A stretch of DNA of 44,733 nucleotides from an uncultured Clostridia bacterium (GCA_904373255.1 CAJFFD010000040.1:1-44733); one strand, 5' to 3'. Numbered from the stretch's first letter, positions 16,504 through 25,542 are shown. Program-made: numbers and translations. The notes: generated by a model from the letters alone, not told the origin.

Positions 16504-17850
16504 TCAATGATAGTTTTTTAAGAATTTATCCAAAAAATTGGTGCAGTAGCTTCCGTCTTTGAACTCCGGCTGGGCGAGTATATCCCCCGACAGCTCGGCA
16601 TTGGTATGCACGCCCTCGATGACCAGCTCGCACAGCGCCGCCTGCATCTTGCGGATCGCTTCGGTGCGGTCGCGCGCGTAGACGATGAGTTTGCCGATCA
16701 TGCTGTCGTAATAGGGCGGGATCCGATAATCCTGATAGATCGCCGTATCGAAGCGCACCCACGGCCCGCCCGGGATATGCAGGAGGGATATCCTGCCGCA
16801 GCTGGGGCGGAAGTTGTTGCGCGCGTCCTCCGAATTGATGCGGCACTCGATGGCGCAGCCGCGCAGGCGGACGTCTTCCTGCTTATACAAAAATTCGATG
16901 CCCGCCGCGATGCGGATCTGCCATTTGACCACGTCGATGCCCGTGACGTATTCGGTGACGGGGTGCTCGACCTGCAGGCGGGTGTTCATCTCCATGAAAT
17001 AGAAGTTGTTCTGCCTGTCCAGCAAAAACTCGATGGTGCCGAGGTTGGTGTAGTTGACCGTTTTGGCGGCGAGAACAGCCGCCTCCATCATCTTTTTGCG
17101 CACGTCCGGCTTTAACGTGACGCACGGGCTCTCCTCGATGAGCTTCTGGTTCTTGCGCTGCATGGAGCAGTCGCGCTCGCCCAGGCAAACGACGTTGCCC
17201 TGCTCGTCCGCGACGATCTGCATTTCGACGTGCTTGACGTCCGTCAGGAATTTTTCGAGGTACACCTTGCCGTTGCCGAAGGCGCTCTTCGCCTCCGCCG
17301 ACGCGGTGAGGACGGCGTTTTCGAAGTCCTCTTCCTTCTGCACGATGCGGATGCCCCTGCCGCCGCCGCCCGCGCTCGCCTTGACGATGACGGGGTAGCC
17401 GATTTCGGCGGCGAACTTTTTCGCCTCGGCGATGTCGGTGATTTCGTCCAGCCCGGGCACGACGGGAACGCCCGCCGCCTTCATGGTGCGGCGCGCTTCG
17501 TCCTTGTCGCCCATCTTGGCGATGACCGACCAGTGCGGGCCGATGAACTTGATGTTGCACTTTTCGCACAGCTCGGCAAAGCGCGGATTTTCGGACAGAA
17601 GGCCGTAGCCGGGGTGGATCGCCTGGCAGCCCGTCGCGATGGCGACATCGATGATGGCGGTCATGTTGAGGTAGCTGTCCTTTAAGAGCGCGGGGCCGAT
17701 GCAGTAGCTCTCGTCCGCGAGGTTGACGTGCAGCGCCTCCGCGTCCGCCTCCGAATACACGGCGACGGTGTGGATGCCCATTTCGTTGCAGGCGCGGATG
17801 ATACGAACGGCGATTTCGCCGCGGTTGGCTATCAATATTTTACTGAACAT
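16504..17850 (-). CDS. accC: Acetyl-CoA carboxylase biotin carboxylase subunit
   Basis: 448 residues, full length. An ATP-grasp enzyme that carboxylates the biotin on AccB using bicarbonate. N-terminal FSKILIANRGEIAVRIIRA, the glycine-rich lid KASAGGGGRGIRIV, metal and substrate residues in MEMNTRLQVEHPVTE, and the C-terminal GGPWVRFDTAIYQDY are all present. It lies downstream of accB but is separated from it by repeat copy B. Confidence 0.97.
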   Translation of the reverse strand: MFSKILIANRGEIAVRIIRACNEMGIHTVAVYSEADAEALHVNLADESYCIGPALLKDSYLNMTAIIDVAIATGCQAIHPGYGLLSENPRFAELCEKCNIKFIGPHWSVIAKMGDKDEARRTMKAAGVPVVPGLDEITDIAEAKKFAAEIGYPVIVKASAGGGGRGIRIVQKEEDFENAVLTASAEAKSAFGNGKVYLEKFLTDVKHVEMQIVADEQGNVVCLGERDCSMQRKNQKLIEESPCVTLKPDVRKKMMEAAVLAAKTVNYTNLGTIEFLLDRQNNFYFMEMNTRLQVEHPVTEYVTGIDVVKWQIRIAAGIEFLYKQEDVRLRGCAIECRINSEDARNNFRPSCGRISLLHIPGGPWVRFDTAIYQDYRIPPYYDSMIGKLIVYARDRTEAIRKMQAALCELVIEGVHTNAELSGDILAQPEFKDGSYCTNFLDKFLKNYH

Positions 17851-17857
17851 AAAAACT

Positions 17858-17999
17858 CCTCACACTTTTTGTTTTGAGCTGTCAAAACAAAAAGTCGTGA
17901 TTTTCGGAAAACTCCGATTGTACCGAGCGTAGCGAGGGCAATGGGGTTGTCCTCAAATCTCGGAAATTTGTTTTGTCAGCTCAAAACAAATTTCGAGAA
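17858..17999. repeat. Structured intergenic repeat, short copy B (142 bp)
   Basis: It lies between accB and accC. It is essentially two terminal hairpins with about 60 bp between: ACTTTTTGTTTTG / CAAAACAAAAAGT around AGCTGT (17864-17895), and GAAATTTGTTTTG / CAAAACAAATTTC around TCAGCT (17963-17994), the latter with an outer TCTC / GAGA extension and a bulged G. The right hairpin is nearly identical to that of copy A. It looks like an internally deleted form of the longer copies. Confidence 0.85.
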
Positions 18000-18003
18000 C
18001 CTC

Positions 18004-18462
<459 letters not shown>

Positions 18463-18486
18463 TCCCGATTACTCCCGAATGTCTAT

Positions 18487-18526
18487 AAAAAATGCGTCTA
18501 TTGCAATTTTCATGAAATAAACGCAT
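18487..18526 (-). terminator. Terminator-like hairpin between fabF and accB
   Basis: On the minus strand, ATGCGTTTAT pairs with ATAGACGCAT (one mismatch or wobble) across a 15-nt loop and is followed by TTTTTT. It sits inside the operon and could reduce transcription of the acc genes relative to fab. Confidence 0.65.
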
Positions 18527-18536
18527 AATTCAGTGT

Positions 18537-19769
18537 TCAGATTTTCCGAAAGGCGAGGCAGCCGTTGTGCCCGCCGAACCCGAGCGACGTGGAAAGCGCG
18601 AATTTGAGATCCGCCTTGACCGCCTCGTTGGGGGTGATGTCGAGGTCGCACTCCTCGTCCTTTACGCGGTAATTGACGGTGGGAGGCACGATGCCCTCGT
18701 CGAGCGCGAGGATGGAAGCGATCGCCTCGATGCCGCCCGCCGCGCCGAGCATATGGCCCGTCATCGACTTGGTAGAGGACACGCGCAGTTCATACGCGCC
18801 CTGCCCGAACGCGCGCTTTAAGGCGAGCGTTTCCGTTTTATCGTTGAGCGGGGTACCCGTGCCGTGCGCATTGACGTACACGTTCCTGCCCGCGGCGATG
18901 CCGCCCTCCTTTGCCGCGAGCTCGACCGCCCTTGCGGAAGCGATCGCCTCGGGGTTGGGCGCCGTCATGTGATAGGCGTCGTTGGTGCAGCCGTAGCCGA
19001 CCACTTCGGCGTAGATCTTCGCGCCGCGCGCCTTGGCGTGCTCGTATTCCTCGAGCATGACGACCGCGCCGCCCTCGCCCATGACAAAGCCGGCGCGCTC
19101 CTTGTCGAACGGAATGGACGCACGGTTCTTATCCTCCGCCTGCGAGAGAGCCTGACAGCTGATGAAGCCCGCAAAGCACAGCGGGGTGATCGCCGCCTCG
19201 CTGCCGCCGGCGAGCATCGCATCCGCATAGCCGTGCTTGATGGCGCGGTACGCTTCGCCGATGCTGTTGGTAGAAGTTGCGCAGGCCGTGACGACGGCAA
19301 TGTTCGGGCCCTGCGCATTATATTTGATTGCCACCGTGCCCGACGCGATATTGGAGATCATCATCGGGACAAAATAGGGAGAAACCCTGCCGGGGCCCTT
19401 TTCGACTAATTTGGAATGTTCGGTTACCAGCGTATGAATGCCGCCGATGCCCGAACCGATATACACGCCGAACCGCTCCGGTTCGATGCTTTCGGCGGTC
19501 ATGCCGCTGTCCTCATACGCCTGCGTAGCCGCCGCGACGGCGTACTGGCAGTAGAGGTCGGTCTTGCGGACGTCCCCCTTCGGCATATAGAGGGTGGGGT
19601 CGAAACCGCGGACTTCGCCCGCGAATTTGCACTTATAGTCCGTGATATCGAACTTGGTAACGGTATCGATGCCGCAGACGCCCTTTTTCATATTTTCCCA
19701 GGTCGTTTTTGCGTCATTGCCGAGCGGGGAAACCGCGCCCAGCCCTGTTACGACGACTCTTTTTTCCAT
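18537..19769 (-). CDS. fabF: 3-oxoacyl-ACP synthase II (FabF)
   Basis: 410 residues, full length. It elongates acyl-ACP by condensing it with malonyl-ACP. The Cys-His-His catalytic triad is Cys163 (VTACATSTNS), His302 (NAHGTGTPLND) and His339 (SMTGHMLGAAGG). ATG 19769 is chosen for the AAGGAG site 8 nt upstream; the longer in-frame reading would extend into repeat copy C. It lies downstream of fabG across copy C. Confidence 0.96.
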   Translation of the reverse strand: MEKRVVVTGLGAVSPLGNDAKTTWENMKKGVCGIDTVTKFDITDYKCKFAGEVRGFDPTLYMPKGDVRKTDLYCQYAVAAATQAYEDSGMTAESIEPERFGVYIGSGIGGIHTLVTEHSKLVEKGPGRVSPYFVPMMISNIASGTVAIKYNAQGPNIAVVTACATSTNSIGEAYRAIKHGYADAMLAGGSEAAITPLCFAGFISCQALSQAEDKNRASIPFDKERAGFVMGEGGAVVMLEEYEHAKARGAKIYAEVVGYGCTNDAYHMTAPNPEAIASARAVELAAKEGGIAAGRNVYVNAHGTGTPLNDKTETLALKRAFGQGAYELRVSSTKSMTGHMLGAAGGIEAIASILALDEGIVPPTVNYRVKDEECDLDITPNEAVKADLKFALSTSLGFGGHNGCLAFRKI

Positions 19770-19782
19770 AAAAAAACTCCTT

Positions 19783-20280
19783 TTCTCACGAAAACCTCGG
19801 CGAGCTGACGCCTGCGGTTTTCCGTGATTTGAGGGCGACACCGCCGTTTAAACGCTTTCGCGTTTTCTGCGCGTTTTCTCCCTCTTTGCGCCCTTTTTTA
19901 GGGCTCTCATACCTTTATGCGCGCAAATTCACCCTCTTCCCATAAGCCGTATGTATGCGGCTACTTGGGGGCGCTTTTAGCGGCTACGCACGAGGCCGGT
20001 TTCTCACAATGCCCTGTCGGGCATTGCTCGCTTCCGCCTCGGCTCCGCCGCCTTATTTATAATAATCTCTCGCGCAAGGAAAATCACTATTTTGATAATT
20101 TCTCGAAAAAGGCAAAACCACGCTTTTGCCTTTTTCACTCCATTTGCCGATACCTCGGCTCACGGAAAGGGTGAAGTTGCGCGATTTTGTAATATGCGTG
20201 CCTTTAAATATCGCGCAACGAGGGCAGAGCCCTCAATCTCTCGACTTTTTGTTTCGTCAGCTCGAAACAAAAAGTGAGAA
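19783..20280. repeat. Structured intergenic repeat, copy C (498 bp)
   Basis: It fills the fabG-fabF gap. Left hairpin 19787-19826: CACGAAAACC with GGTTTTCCGTG enclosing GGCG / CGCC around AGCTGA. Right hairpin 20244-20275: ACTTTTTGTTTCG / CGAAACAAAAAGT around TCAGCT with a bulged G and CTC / GAG outside. Inner hairpins: TTTGCGC / GCGCAAA (19885-19927), AAAAAGGCAAAA / TTTTGCCTTTTT with a 6-nt loop (20106-20135), GTTGCGCGAT / ATCGCGCAAC (20176-20219), then GAGGGC / GCCCTC (20220-20234). About 135 bp (19925-20060) closely match copy A. Confidence 0.87.
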
Positions 20281-20285
20281 AGAAA

Positions 20286-21023
20286 TCACATATCCATTCC
20301 CCCGTCGACCCGCAGAACGACGCCCGTGATGTAGCGCGCCGCGTCGGAGACGAGGAATTTGACCGCCTGCGCGATGTCCTCCGTTTCGCCCAGAGCGCCG
20401 AGGGGAATGAGCTTGTACATCGCCTGTTTCTGCTCCTCGGTGAGGGCGTCGGTCATCGCCGTTTTGATGAACCCGGGTGCGACGGCGTTCGCCGTGATGT
20501 TCCGCGAGCCGAGCTCCTTGGCGACCGATTTGGTCAGCCCGACGATGCCCGCCTTGGACGCGGCGTAATTCGCCTGCCCCGCGTTGCCCATAAGCCCGAC
20601 GACCGAGCTGATGGAGACGATGCGCCCGTAACGCTTGCGCATCATGTACGGGGTGACGTGCTTGACCATGTTGAAGCAGCCCTTGAGATTGATGCCGAGC
20701 ACCCTGTCCCAATCCGCTTCGTCCATGCGCATGATGAGCTTATCCGCCGTGATGCCCGCGTTGTTGACGAGGATATCGATTTTGCCGAAATCCTTGACGA
20801 TCTGGTCGACGACCGCCTTTGTTGCCGAAAAATCGGATACGTCGCAACGATAATAGCGCGCGGTGACGCCCGCTGCTGCGAGCGCGTCCATCGTATCCTT
20901 AGCGGCGGATTCGTCGCTGTAATCGACGACGGCGATGTCGGTATTGTCCTGGGCGAGGGTGAGCGCGATCTTCGCGCCGATTCCCCTGCCCGCGCCCGTG
21001 ATAAGGGCGACTCTGTTTTCCAT
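20286..21023 (-). CDS. fabG: 3-oxoacyl-ACP reductase (FabG)
   Basis: 245 residues, a short-chain dehydrogenase using NADPH. The Rossmann motif TGAGRGIG is at 9-16 and the catalytic Ser140, Tyr153 and Lys157 are in SISSVVGLMGNAGQANYAASK. NNAG is at 87-90. ATG 21023 is chosen because GGAAGG precedes it by 7 nt and MENRVALITG is the usual start; the longer frame would run into repeat copy D. Repeat elements flank the gene on both sides. Confidence 0.95.
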   Translation of the reverse strand: MENRVALITGAGRGIGAKIALTLAQDNTDIAVVDYSDESAAKDTMDALAAAGVTARYYRCDVSDFSATKAVVDQIVKDFGKIDILVNNAGITADKLIMRMDEADWDRVLGINLKGCFNMVKHVTPYMMRKRYGRIVSISSVVGLMGNAGQANYAASKAGIVGLTKSVAKELGSRNITANAVAPGFIKTAMTDALTEEQKQAMYKLIPLGALGETEDIAQAVKFLVSDAARYITGVVLRVDGGMDM

Positions 21024-21036
21024 AAAAAAACCTTCC

Positions 21037-21545
21037 TTCGCGCGAATCTCGCAAAAGAGATGCTGCGATTCGCTTGATTCCAAAGAAAACCCGCGGGCGC
21101 GCGGCTTTGCCGCTGACCGCCTGTTTTCTCTCTTTGCGCGCTTTTTTAGGGCTCTCATACCTTTATGCGCGCAAATTCACTCTTTCCGCGTATGCCCTTC
21201 GGCATATCGGGGGCAAAAGCAAAAAGCGTCGTTTTTGCTTTTGCAAATAATTGTTTCTGCTCACGAAAATCTCGGCGCGCTGTCGCCTGCGGTTTTCCGT
21301 GATTTGGGTGCAAAAACGAAAATTACGATTTCCGTTTTTGCAAATAATTATTTTAATAATCAACTGCGCGTTCCAAAATCACAATTTTGGATTAGCGCAC
21401 TCAATTTGTCGCATACTTGCGACCTGAGCGGGTGAAGTTGCGCGATTTTATAATATGTGTGCCCTTAATTATCGCGCAACGAGGGCAGAGCCCTCAAAAT
21501 CGCAAAAAATCGCAGGCGTCAGCTCGCCGAGATTTTCGCGAGCAA
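21037..21545. repeat. Structured intergenic repeat, copy D (509 bp)
   Basis: It fills the fabD-fabG gap. Hairpins: left 21040-21073 (GCGAATC / GATTCGC), TTTGCGCGC / GCGCGCAAA (21133-21175), GCAAAAGCAAAAA / TTTTTGCTTTTGC with a 6-nt loop (about 21212-21243), middle 21262-21301 (CACGAAAATC with GGTTTTCCGTG), a TGCAAAAACG / CGTTTTTGCA stem (about 21308-21343), GTTGCGCGAT / ATCGCGCAAC (21437-21480), GAGGGC / GCCCTC (21481-21495) and right 21503-21540 with loop TCAGCT (21519-21524). Stretches at 21127-21180 and 21430-21500 are near-identical to copy C. Confidence 0.87.
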
Positions 21546-21550
21546 TTTTT

Positions 21551-22387
21551 TTACCCTCTCTGCACCAGCCCCGTAAGCACTTTGCCCGGGCCGACCTCGA
21601 CGAACTCCTCCACGCCGCGCGCCTTCATGTTCGCGACCGTTTCGGTGAACCGAACGGGCGAGCACATCTGCTTTGCGAGCGTAGCCGCGAAGTCCCCTTC
21701 GTACGGCTTTGCCGTAAGATTAGCGTATACATCCATGCGCGGCTCGTTCATCGCCAGCGTGCGCAGAAATTTTTCAAACTCCTGCGACTCGGGCTGCAAT
21801 TCGGGGCAGTGGAACATGCCCGAAACGCGCAGCTTCATCGCGCGGCCGCCCGCTTCCTTGACTTTTGCGGAGAACTCCTCCTCCGCCTCCGCGCGGCAGG
21901 CGACGACCGTCTGCAATGCGCCGTTGTAGTTGGCGGGGTGGGTGTTCACGCCGTCGCACAGCGCTTCGACCTTGTCTGCCGTGAGTTTGACGGCGGCGAT
22001 CATGCAGCCTCTGACCCGCTCGGTGTACGCGTCCATCAGCTCCGCGCGCCGGATAATGGCGCGGAACGCGTCCTCCTCGGACAATACGCCCGCAAAACAG
22101 AGCGCGGGCACTTCGCCCACCGAAAAGCCGCACACGCAGTCGGGAGCGCCAATTTCCTCTTCCTTCGCGTACGCGTACGCGAGGTCTGCAAGGAACATGG
22201 TCGGCTGGGTGAGGAGCGTCCTGTTCAGCTCCTCCTGCGTGCCATTGAGCATTTTATCGACGACGCCCGGCTGAATGCCCTCGGCGAGGTCGAAGAGTTT
22301 TTTGACTTTGGGAAGGTCTTTGACGTCCCCCGCCATGCCGGGAACCTGCGCTCCCTGCCCGGCGAATAAGAAGGCTACACGTCCCAT
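21551..22387 (-). CDS. fabD: Malonyl-CoA:ACP transacylase (FabD)
   Basis: 278 residues, at the short end of the usual 280-320. It loads malonate on ACP. N-terminal FLFAGQGAQVPGMAG, nucleophile Ser89 in GFSVGE, Arg in the IIRRAELM helix, and His193 in SGMFHCPE are present. The nucleophile elbow normally reads GHSxG; here Phe replaces the His before Ser. The start overlaps the end of fabK by 13 bp, indicating translational coupling. Confidence 0.93.
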   Translation of the reverse strand: MGRVAFLFAGQGAQVPGMAGDVKDLPKVKKLFDLAEGIQPGVVDKMLNGTQEELNRTLLTQPTMFLADLAYAYAKEEEIGAPDCVCGFSVGEVPALCFAGVLSEEDAFRAIIRRAELMDAYTERVRGCMIAAVKLTADKVEALCDGVNTHPANYNGALQTVVACRAEAEEEFSAKVKEAGGRAMKLRVSGMFHCPELQPESQEFEKFLRTLAMNEPRMDVYANLTAKPYEGDFAATLAKQMCSPVRFTETVANMKARGVEEFVEVGPGKVLTGLVQRG

Positions 22388-23179
22388 CTGACGCCCTCCA
22401 TCACCTTGGCGGGCTGCGCCTTTTTGACCATGCCGGCGATCTGCCCCGCGAGGAAGCAGCCTTCCTCGGCGTTGCCGTCCTTGGCGGCCTTGCGCAGCGA
22501 ACCGACGCCGAACTGCTCGAGCTGCTCGTCGGGGATGTTGGAATCCGCCTCCAGCTTCGCATAGGCGTTCATGTAGGTATTTTTGATGGCGCGGACGGGA
22601 TGACCCAGCCGCTTGCCCGTGACCATGGTGGAAATATCCTTGGCGGCGAGCACCTTCTTTTTATATTCCGCGCTGACCGTGCATTCGTCGGCGACCAGAA
22701 AGCGGGTACCCATCTGCACGCCGCACGCGCCCAAAGCGAACGCCGCGACAAGCCCGCGTCCGTCGCCGATGCCGCCCGCCGCTACGACGGGGATGCTCAC
22801 CGCGTCGACGACCTGCGGAACGAGCGCCATCGTCGTAAGATCGCCGACGTGCCCGCCGCTCTCGCCGCCCTCGGCGATGACCGCGTCTACGCCCGCGCGC
22901 TCGACCATTTTCGCGAGAGCCGTGGATGCCACGACGGGCAGGATCTTCACGCCCGCCTCCTTCCACAGTTTGACGAAGCGGGAAGGATTGCCCGCGCCCG
23001 TGGTGACGACGGGAACCTTTTCCTCGGCGACCATCTGCGCCACTTCCTCGACGTGCGGGCTCATCAGCATGATGTTCACGCCGAAGCGCGCTCGCCAGCG
23101 ACGCGTCGGCAATCCACGCCATGCCGCCCTGAATGATGGGGTGGCGGATGCCCAAAAGTTTTGTTAATTTCGTCTGCAT
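22375..23179 (-). pseudogene. fabK: Enoyl-ACP reductase FabK, internally deleted and out of frame
   Basis: The N-terminus from ATG 23179 reads MQTKLTKLLGIRHPIIQGGM then AWIADASLASA. At about 23087 the frame breaks, and the normal FabK sequence resumes in another frame (FGVNIMLMSPHVEEVAQMV, VVTTGAGNPSRF, GADAVIAEG-type GGHVGDLTTMALVPQV, GVQMGTRFL, GHPVRAIKNTYMN). About 34 residues including the glycine-rich FMN-binding loop are missing, with one base left over. FabK is the FMN-dependent enoyl reductase of many Firmicutes and is the only ENR in this operon, so a true null would be surprising. Start and neighbours are otherwise normal. Confidence 0.88.
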
Positions 23180-23189
23180 CGCTCTGAAA

Positions 23190-23417
23190 TTACTTGTTGG
23201 CGACCGCCTCTTCGATCTTCGCGATCAGCTCGCCCACGGTGGAGAGCTGCATGTTGTCGCCCAAAGAAATGTCGAACGCTTCCTCGATCTGCATGACGAT
23301 GTCGACTTTGTCGAGGGAGTCGAACTCCAGCTCGTCGAAGGTGGTTTCGGGGGTGATGGTGAGATCTTCGCCCTTGCACTCGCTCAGAATTTCCTGCAAC
23401 TTTTCCAAAATGTTCAT
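23190..23417 (-). CDS. acpP: Acyl carrier protein
   Basis: 75 residues and acidic. The phosphopantetheine attachment site is Ser34 in FDSLDKVD. It carries growing acyl chains between the Fab enzymes encoded around it. It lies between fabH (11 nt) and fabK (10 nt) in the same direction. Confidence 0.97.
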   Translation of the reverse strand: MNILEKLQEILSECKGEDLTITPETTFDELEFDSLDKVDIVMQIEEAFDISLGDNMQLSTVGELIAKIEEAVANK

Positions 23418-23428
23418 AACTTTTCTCC

Positions 23429-24391
23429 TTACTCTTTATTCCAATTTATAATGACTGCACCGCTCGTGAGCCCGCCGCCGAAGGCGACGAAGAGCAGTTT
23501 GTCTCCCTTTTTGAAGGTGCCTTTTTTCGCGTATTCGTCCAACAGCACCATAACGGACGTCGCGCTCATATTCCCGCATTCGGAAATATTCAAAAGAACT
23601 TTGCTCTTGTCGATCTTATATTTTTTCAGGCTCGCGTCGATGATGCGAACGTTCGCCTGATGGGGAAGATACCAATCGATATCCGCGGGCGAAAGGTTTG
23701 CGCGGGCGCACACCTCTTCGATACGGTGCCCCATCGCGTTGACCGCGAACTTGTACACCTCTCCCCCGTCCATGTACATGGCGAGCTTTTCCTGCTCAAT
23801 TTGGTTGTACGGGCTGTTCAGCCCCTCGATGTTGGGCATGCGGATGACGTGCGAATCGGGGTCGGACGTCAGAACTCCCGCGAGCCTGCCTTCCCCCTTT
23901 TTGACGACCATCGCGCCCGAGCCGTCGCCGAACAGCACGCAGGTGGAGCGGTCTGTCCAATCGACCAGCTTGCTCATCGCCTCCGCGGAGACGATGAGGA
24001 CGGTTTCCGCCTTGCCCGTTCCGATGAAGGAATCGGCAATCTCCATGGCGTACAGCACGCCTACGCAGGCGGCGTTCAGGTCGAACGCGGGCGCGTGCGA
24101 ACCGATCGCCTCGGCGACGGTACACGCGAGCGAGGGGGTGAAAGTATCCCCGCGCATGGTGGCGCACAAAATCAGATCGACGTCCTTGCCCTCCGTGTGC
24201 GCGTCTTCGAGCGCGCGCCTGGCGGAGAGGATTGCCAGATCGTCCAGCCGCTCGTGGGTGAGCACATGGCGGCGGTGAATGCCCGTACGGGTAAAAATCC
24301 ACTCGTCCGACGTATCCAGAAACTGCGCCAGATCGTCGTTGGAAACAACTTTTTCGGGAAGGGCGCTGCCCGTCCCCGCGATATAAAACAT
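23429..24391 (-). CDS. fabH: 3-oxoacyl-ACP synthase III (FabH)
   Basis: 320 residues, full length. It starts chain synthesis from acetyl- or branched acyl-CoA and malonyl-ACP. Catalytic Cys109 (NAACVGVL), His244 (LPHQANVRI) and Asn274 (ECGNMSATS) are present. It is the first gene of the fab-acc-degV operon. A consensus promoter lies about 80-110 nt upstream, giving a leader of roughly 75 nt. Confidence 0.96.
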   Translation of the reverse strand: MFYIAGTGSALPEKVVSNDDLAQFLDTSDEWIFTRTGIHRRHVLTHERLDDLAILSARRALEDAHTEGKDVDLILCATMRGDTFTPSLACTVAEAIGSHAPAFDLNAACVGVLYAMEIADSFIGTGKAETVLIVSAEAMSKLVDWTDRSTCVLFGDGSGAMVVKKGEGRLAGVLTSDPDSHVIRMPNIEGLNSPYNQIEQEKLAMYMDGGEVYKFAVNAMGHRIEEVCARANLSPADIDWYLPHQANVRIIDASLKKYKIDKSKVLLNISECGNMSATSVMVLLDEYAKKGTFKKGDKLLFVAFGGGLTSGAVIINWNKE

Positions 24392-24472
24392 ACTTTCGTA
24401 TACCTCGAATCATGCCCCGCCGAAACAAAAAAAGCACCGCAAACGGGGCGGAAAATTCTGCTCTCTCCGACA

Positions 24473-24501
24473 ATTATAGTAAATTTGCGGGCGCAAGTCA
24501 A
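24473..24501 (-). promoter_or_regulatory. Main promoter of the fab-acc-degV operon
   Basis: Minus strand: TTGACT (24496-24501), 17 bp, TATAAT (24473-24478). The leader contains a GCCCCG / CGGGGC hairpin and, next to the start codon, a short TTCG / CGAA inverted repeat. No obvious FapR or FabT box was found. Confidence 0.87.
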
Positions 24502-24574
24502 GCATATCGCCCGCCGGGGGCGAAAATGCGAACCCCGCACACGCCAAAACGCGCCGCCGGGCGGCGCGGCGGCG

Positions 24575-24997
24575 CTATTTGCGGTTTTTCGGAACGAGGG
24601 CAAAGGAGAACTCGGCGCTGGTACACAGCTTGCCGTTCGCCTCCAATTTTCCCTTCGCAAAATAAAAGATGCCCTTGTGCGCGGTGAGCGAGACGGTCAT
24701 GACCGCCGTGTCGCCGGGCAGGAGCGGGTTTTTGAATTTGACGTTGTTCAGCCCCGTATACATGGGGGTGGCGTCCTTCGCGTCGGAAATGAGCAGCACC
24801 GCCGCCTGCGCGATCATCTCGCACTGGATGACGCCGGGAACGATGGGGTTGCCGGGGAAATGCCCCTGCAGAAAAAATTCGTCCCCTTTGACGGTGTATT
24901 TGCCGACCGATTCGCCCGCCTCGTTGAGTTCCGCCTCGTCCAACAGGAGCATGGGTTCGCGGTGGGGCAGGATGTTTTTAATCTCCTCTCTGTTCAT
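24575..24997 (-). CDS. fabZ: 3-hydroxyacyl-ACP dehydratase (FabZ)
   Basis: 140 residues, hot-dog fold. Catalytic His46 in QGHFPGNPIVPG and Glu60 in GVIQCEMIAQAA; the N-terminal LPHREPMLLLD is typical. It is encoded 10 nt after the SecB-like gene and upstream of the fabH promoter, so it belongs to a separate two-gene unit. Confidence 0.95.
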   Translation of the reverse strand: MNREEIKNILPHREPMLLLDEAELNEAGESVGKYTVKGDEFFLQGHFPGNPIVPGVIQCEMIAQAAVLLISDAKDATPMYTGLNNVKFKNPLLPGDTAVMTVSLTAHKGIFYFAKGKLEANGKLCTSAEFSFALVPKNRK

Positions 24998-25006
24998 ATT
25001 GCCTCC

Positions 25007-25435
25007 TTACGACACCGTCTTATCCGCCTTTTCCCGATCCTCGGGGAAGAGGGCGCCGTTCATGACGGGCAGAACGATGGGCGCTGCGAGCGCCGTGGTG
25101 GTGAGGTTGGTAATCGCCGAACGCAGGTAGGGATACAGCAGCGACGTGGCGCGCACGACCGCTTCCTTGCGGGTATCGTCGTCGGCGGCGTCCGTTTCGA
25201 AGATGCCCGTCATCGTTACGAGCAGGTCGATGGGCTTGGGCGCTTCGGGCGTGTTTTCGATTTTTACGGTGAGGGACACGAAGAACAGCTTATCGTTCTC
25301 CGCGGCGTGACGGACGCGGCGGGAAAAGGTGGGAGCAAGGCTGACCTTGCCTCCGTTTTGCAGGCGCACGCCGTTGAGTTTGAAGCTCATTTCGTCTGCG
25401 CGGATCCCTTTGAGTATGAGATTGACGTTTTGCAT
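25007..25435 (-). CDS. SecB-like chaperone
   Basis: 142 residues. ATG 25435 is chosen for the AGGAG site 9 nt upstream; a longer frame exists but overlaps the promoter. The C-terminal helix region ITNLTTTALAAPIVLPVMN and the preceding LYPYLRSA match the SecB fold (equivalent of the arm with PP-type residues before the last helix). Classical SecB is mainly proteobacterial; SecB-like proteins in Gram-positives act as general or toxin-antitoxin chaperones. Here it is paired with fabZ, not with a toxin. A role in protein export is inference. Confidence 0.72.
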   Translation of the reverse strand: MQNVNLILKGIRADEMSFKLNGVRLQNGGKVSLAPTFSRRVRHAAENDKLFFVSLTVKIENTPEAPKPIDLLVTMTGIFETDAADDDTRKEAVVRATSLLYPYLRSAITNLTTTALAAPIVLPVMNGALFPEDREKADKTVS

Positions 25436-25503
25436 AAAATTTAACTCCTGCGCCGATTTCCGCTTTCCGCCGCGAAGGACGGCTTGCGGTTGCGCTATAT
25501 ACA

Positions 25504-25532
25504 ATTATACATTTTTACGGAAAATTTGTCAA
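25504..25532 (-). promoter_or_regulatory. Consensus promoter of secB-like-fabZ
   Basis: Minus strand: TTGACA (25527-25532), 17 bp, TATAAT (25504-25509). Confidence 0.92.
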
Positions 25533-25542
25533 TATCCGTTTG

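Noticed and set aside
24392-24500. FapR or FabT operator before fabH
   Set aside because: Only a weak TTCG/CGAA inverted repeat is seen near the start codon; it does not match known FapR or FabT boxes.
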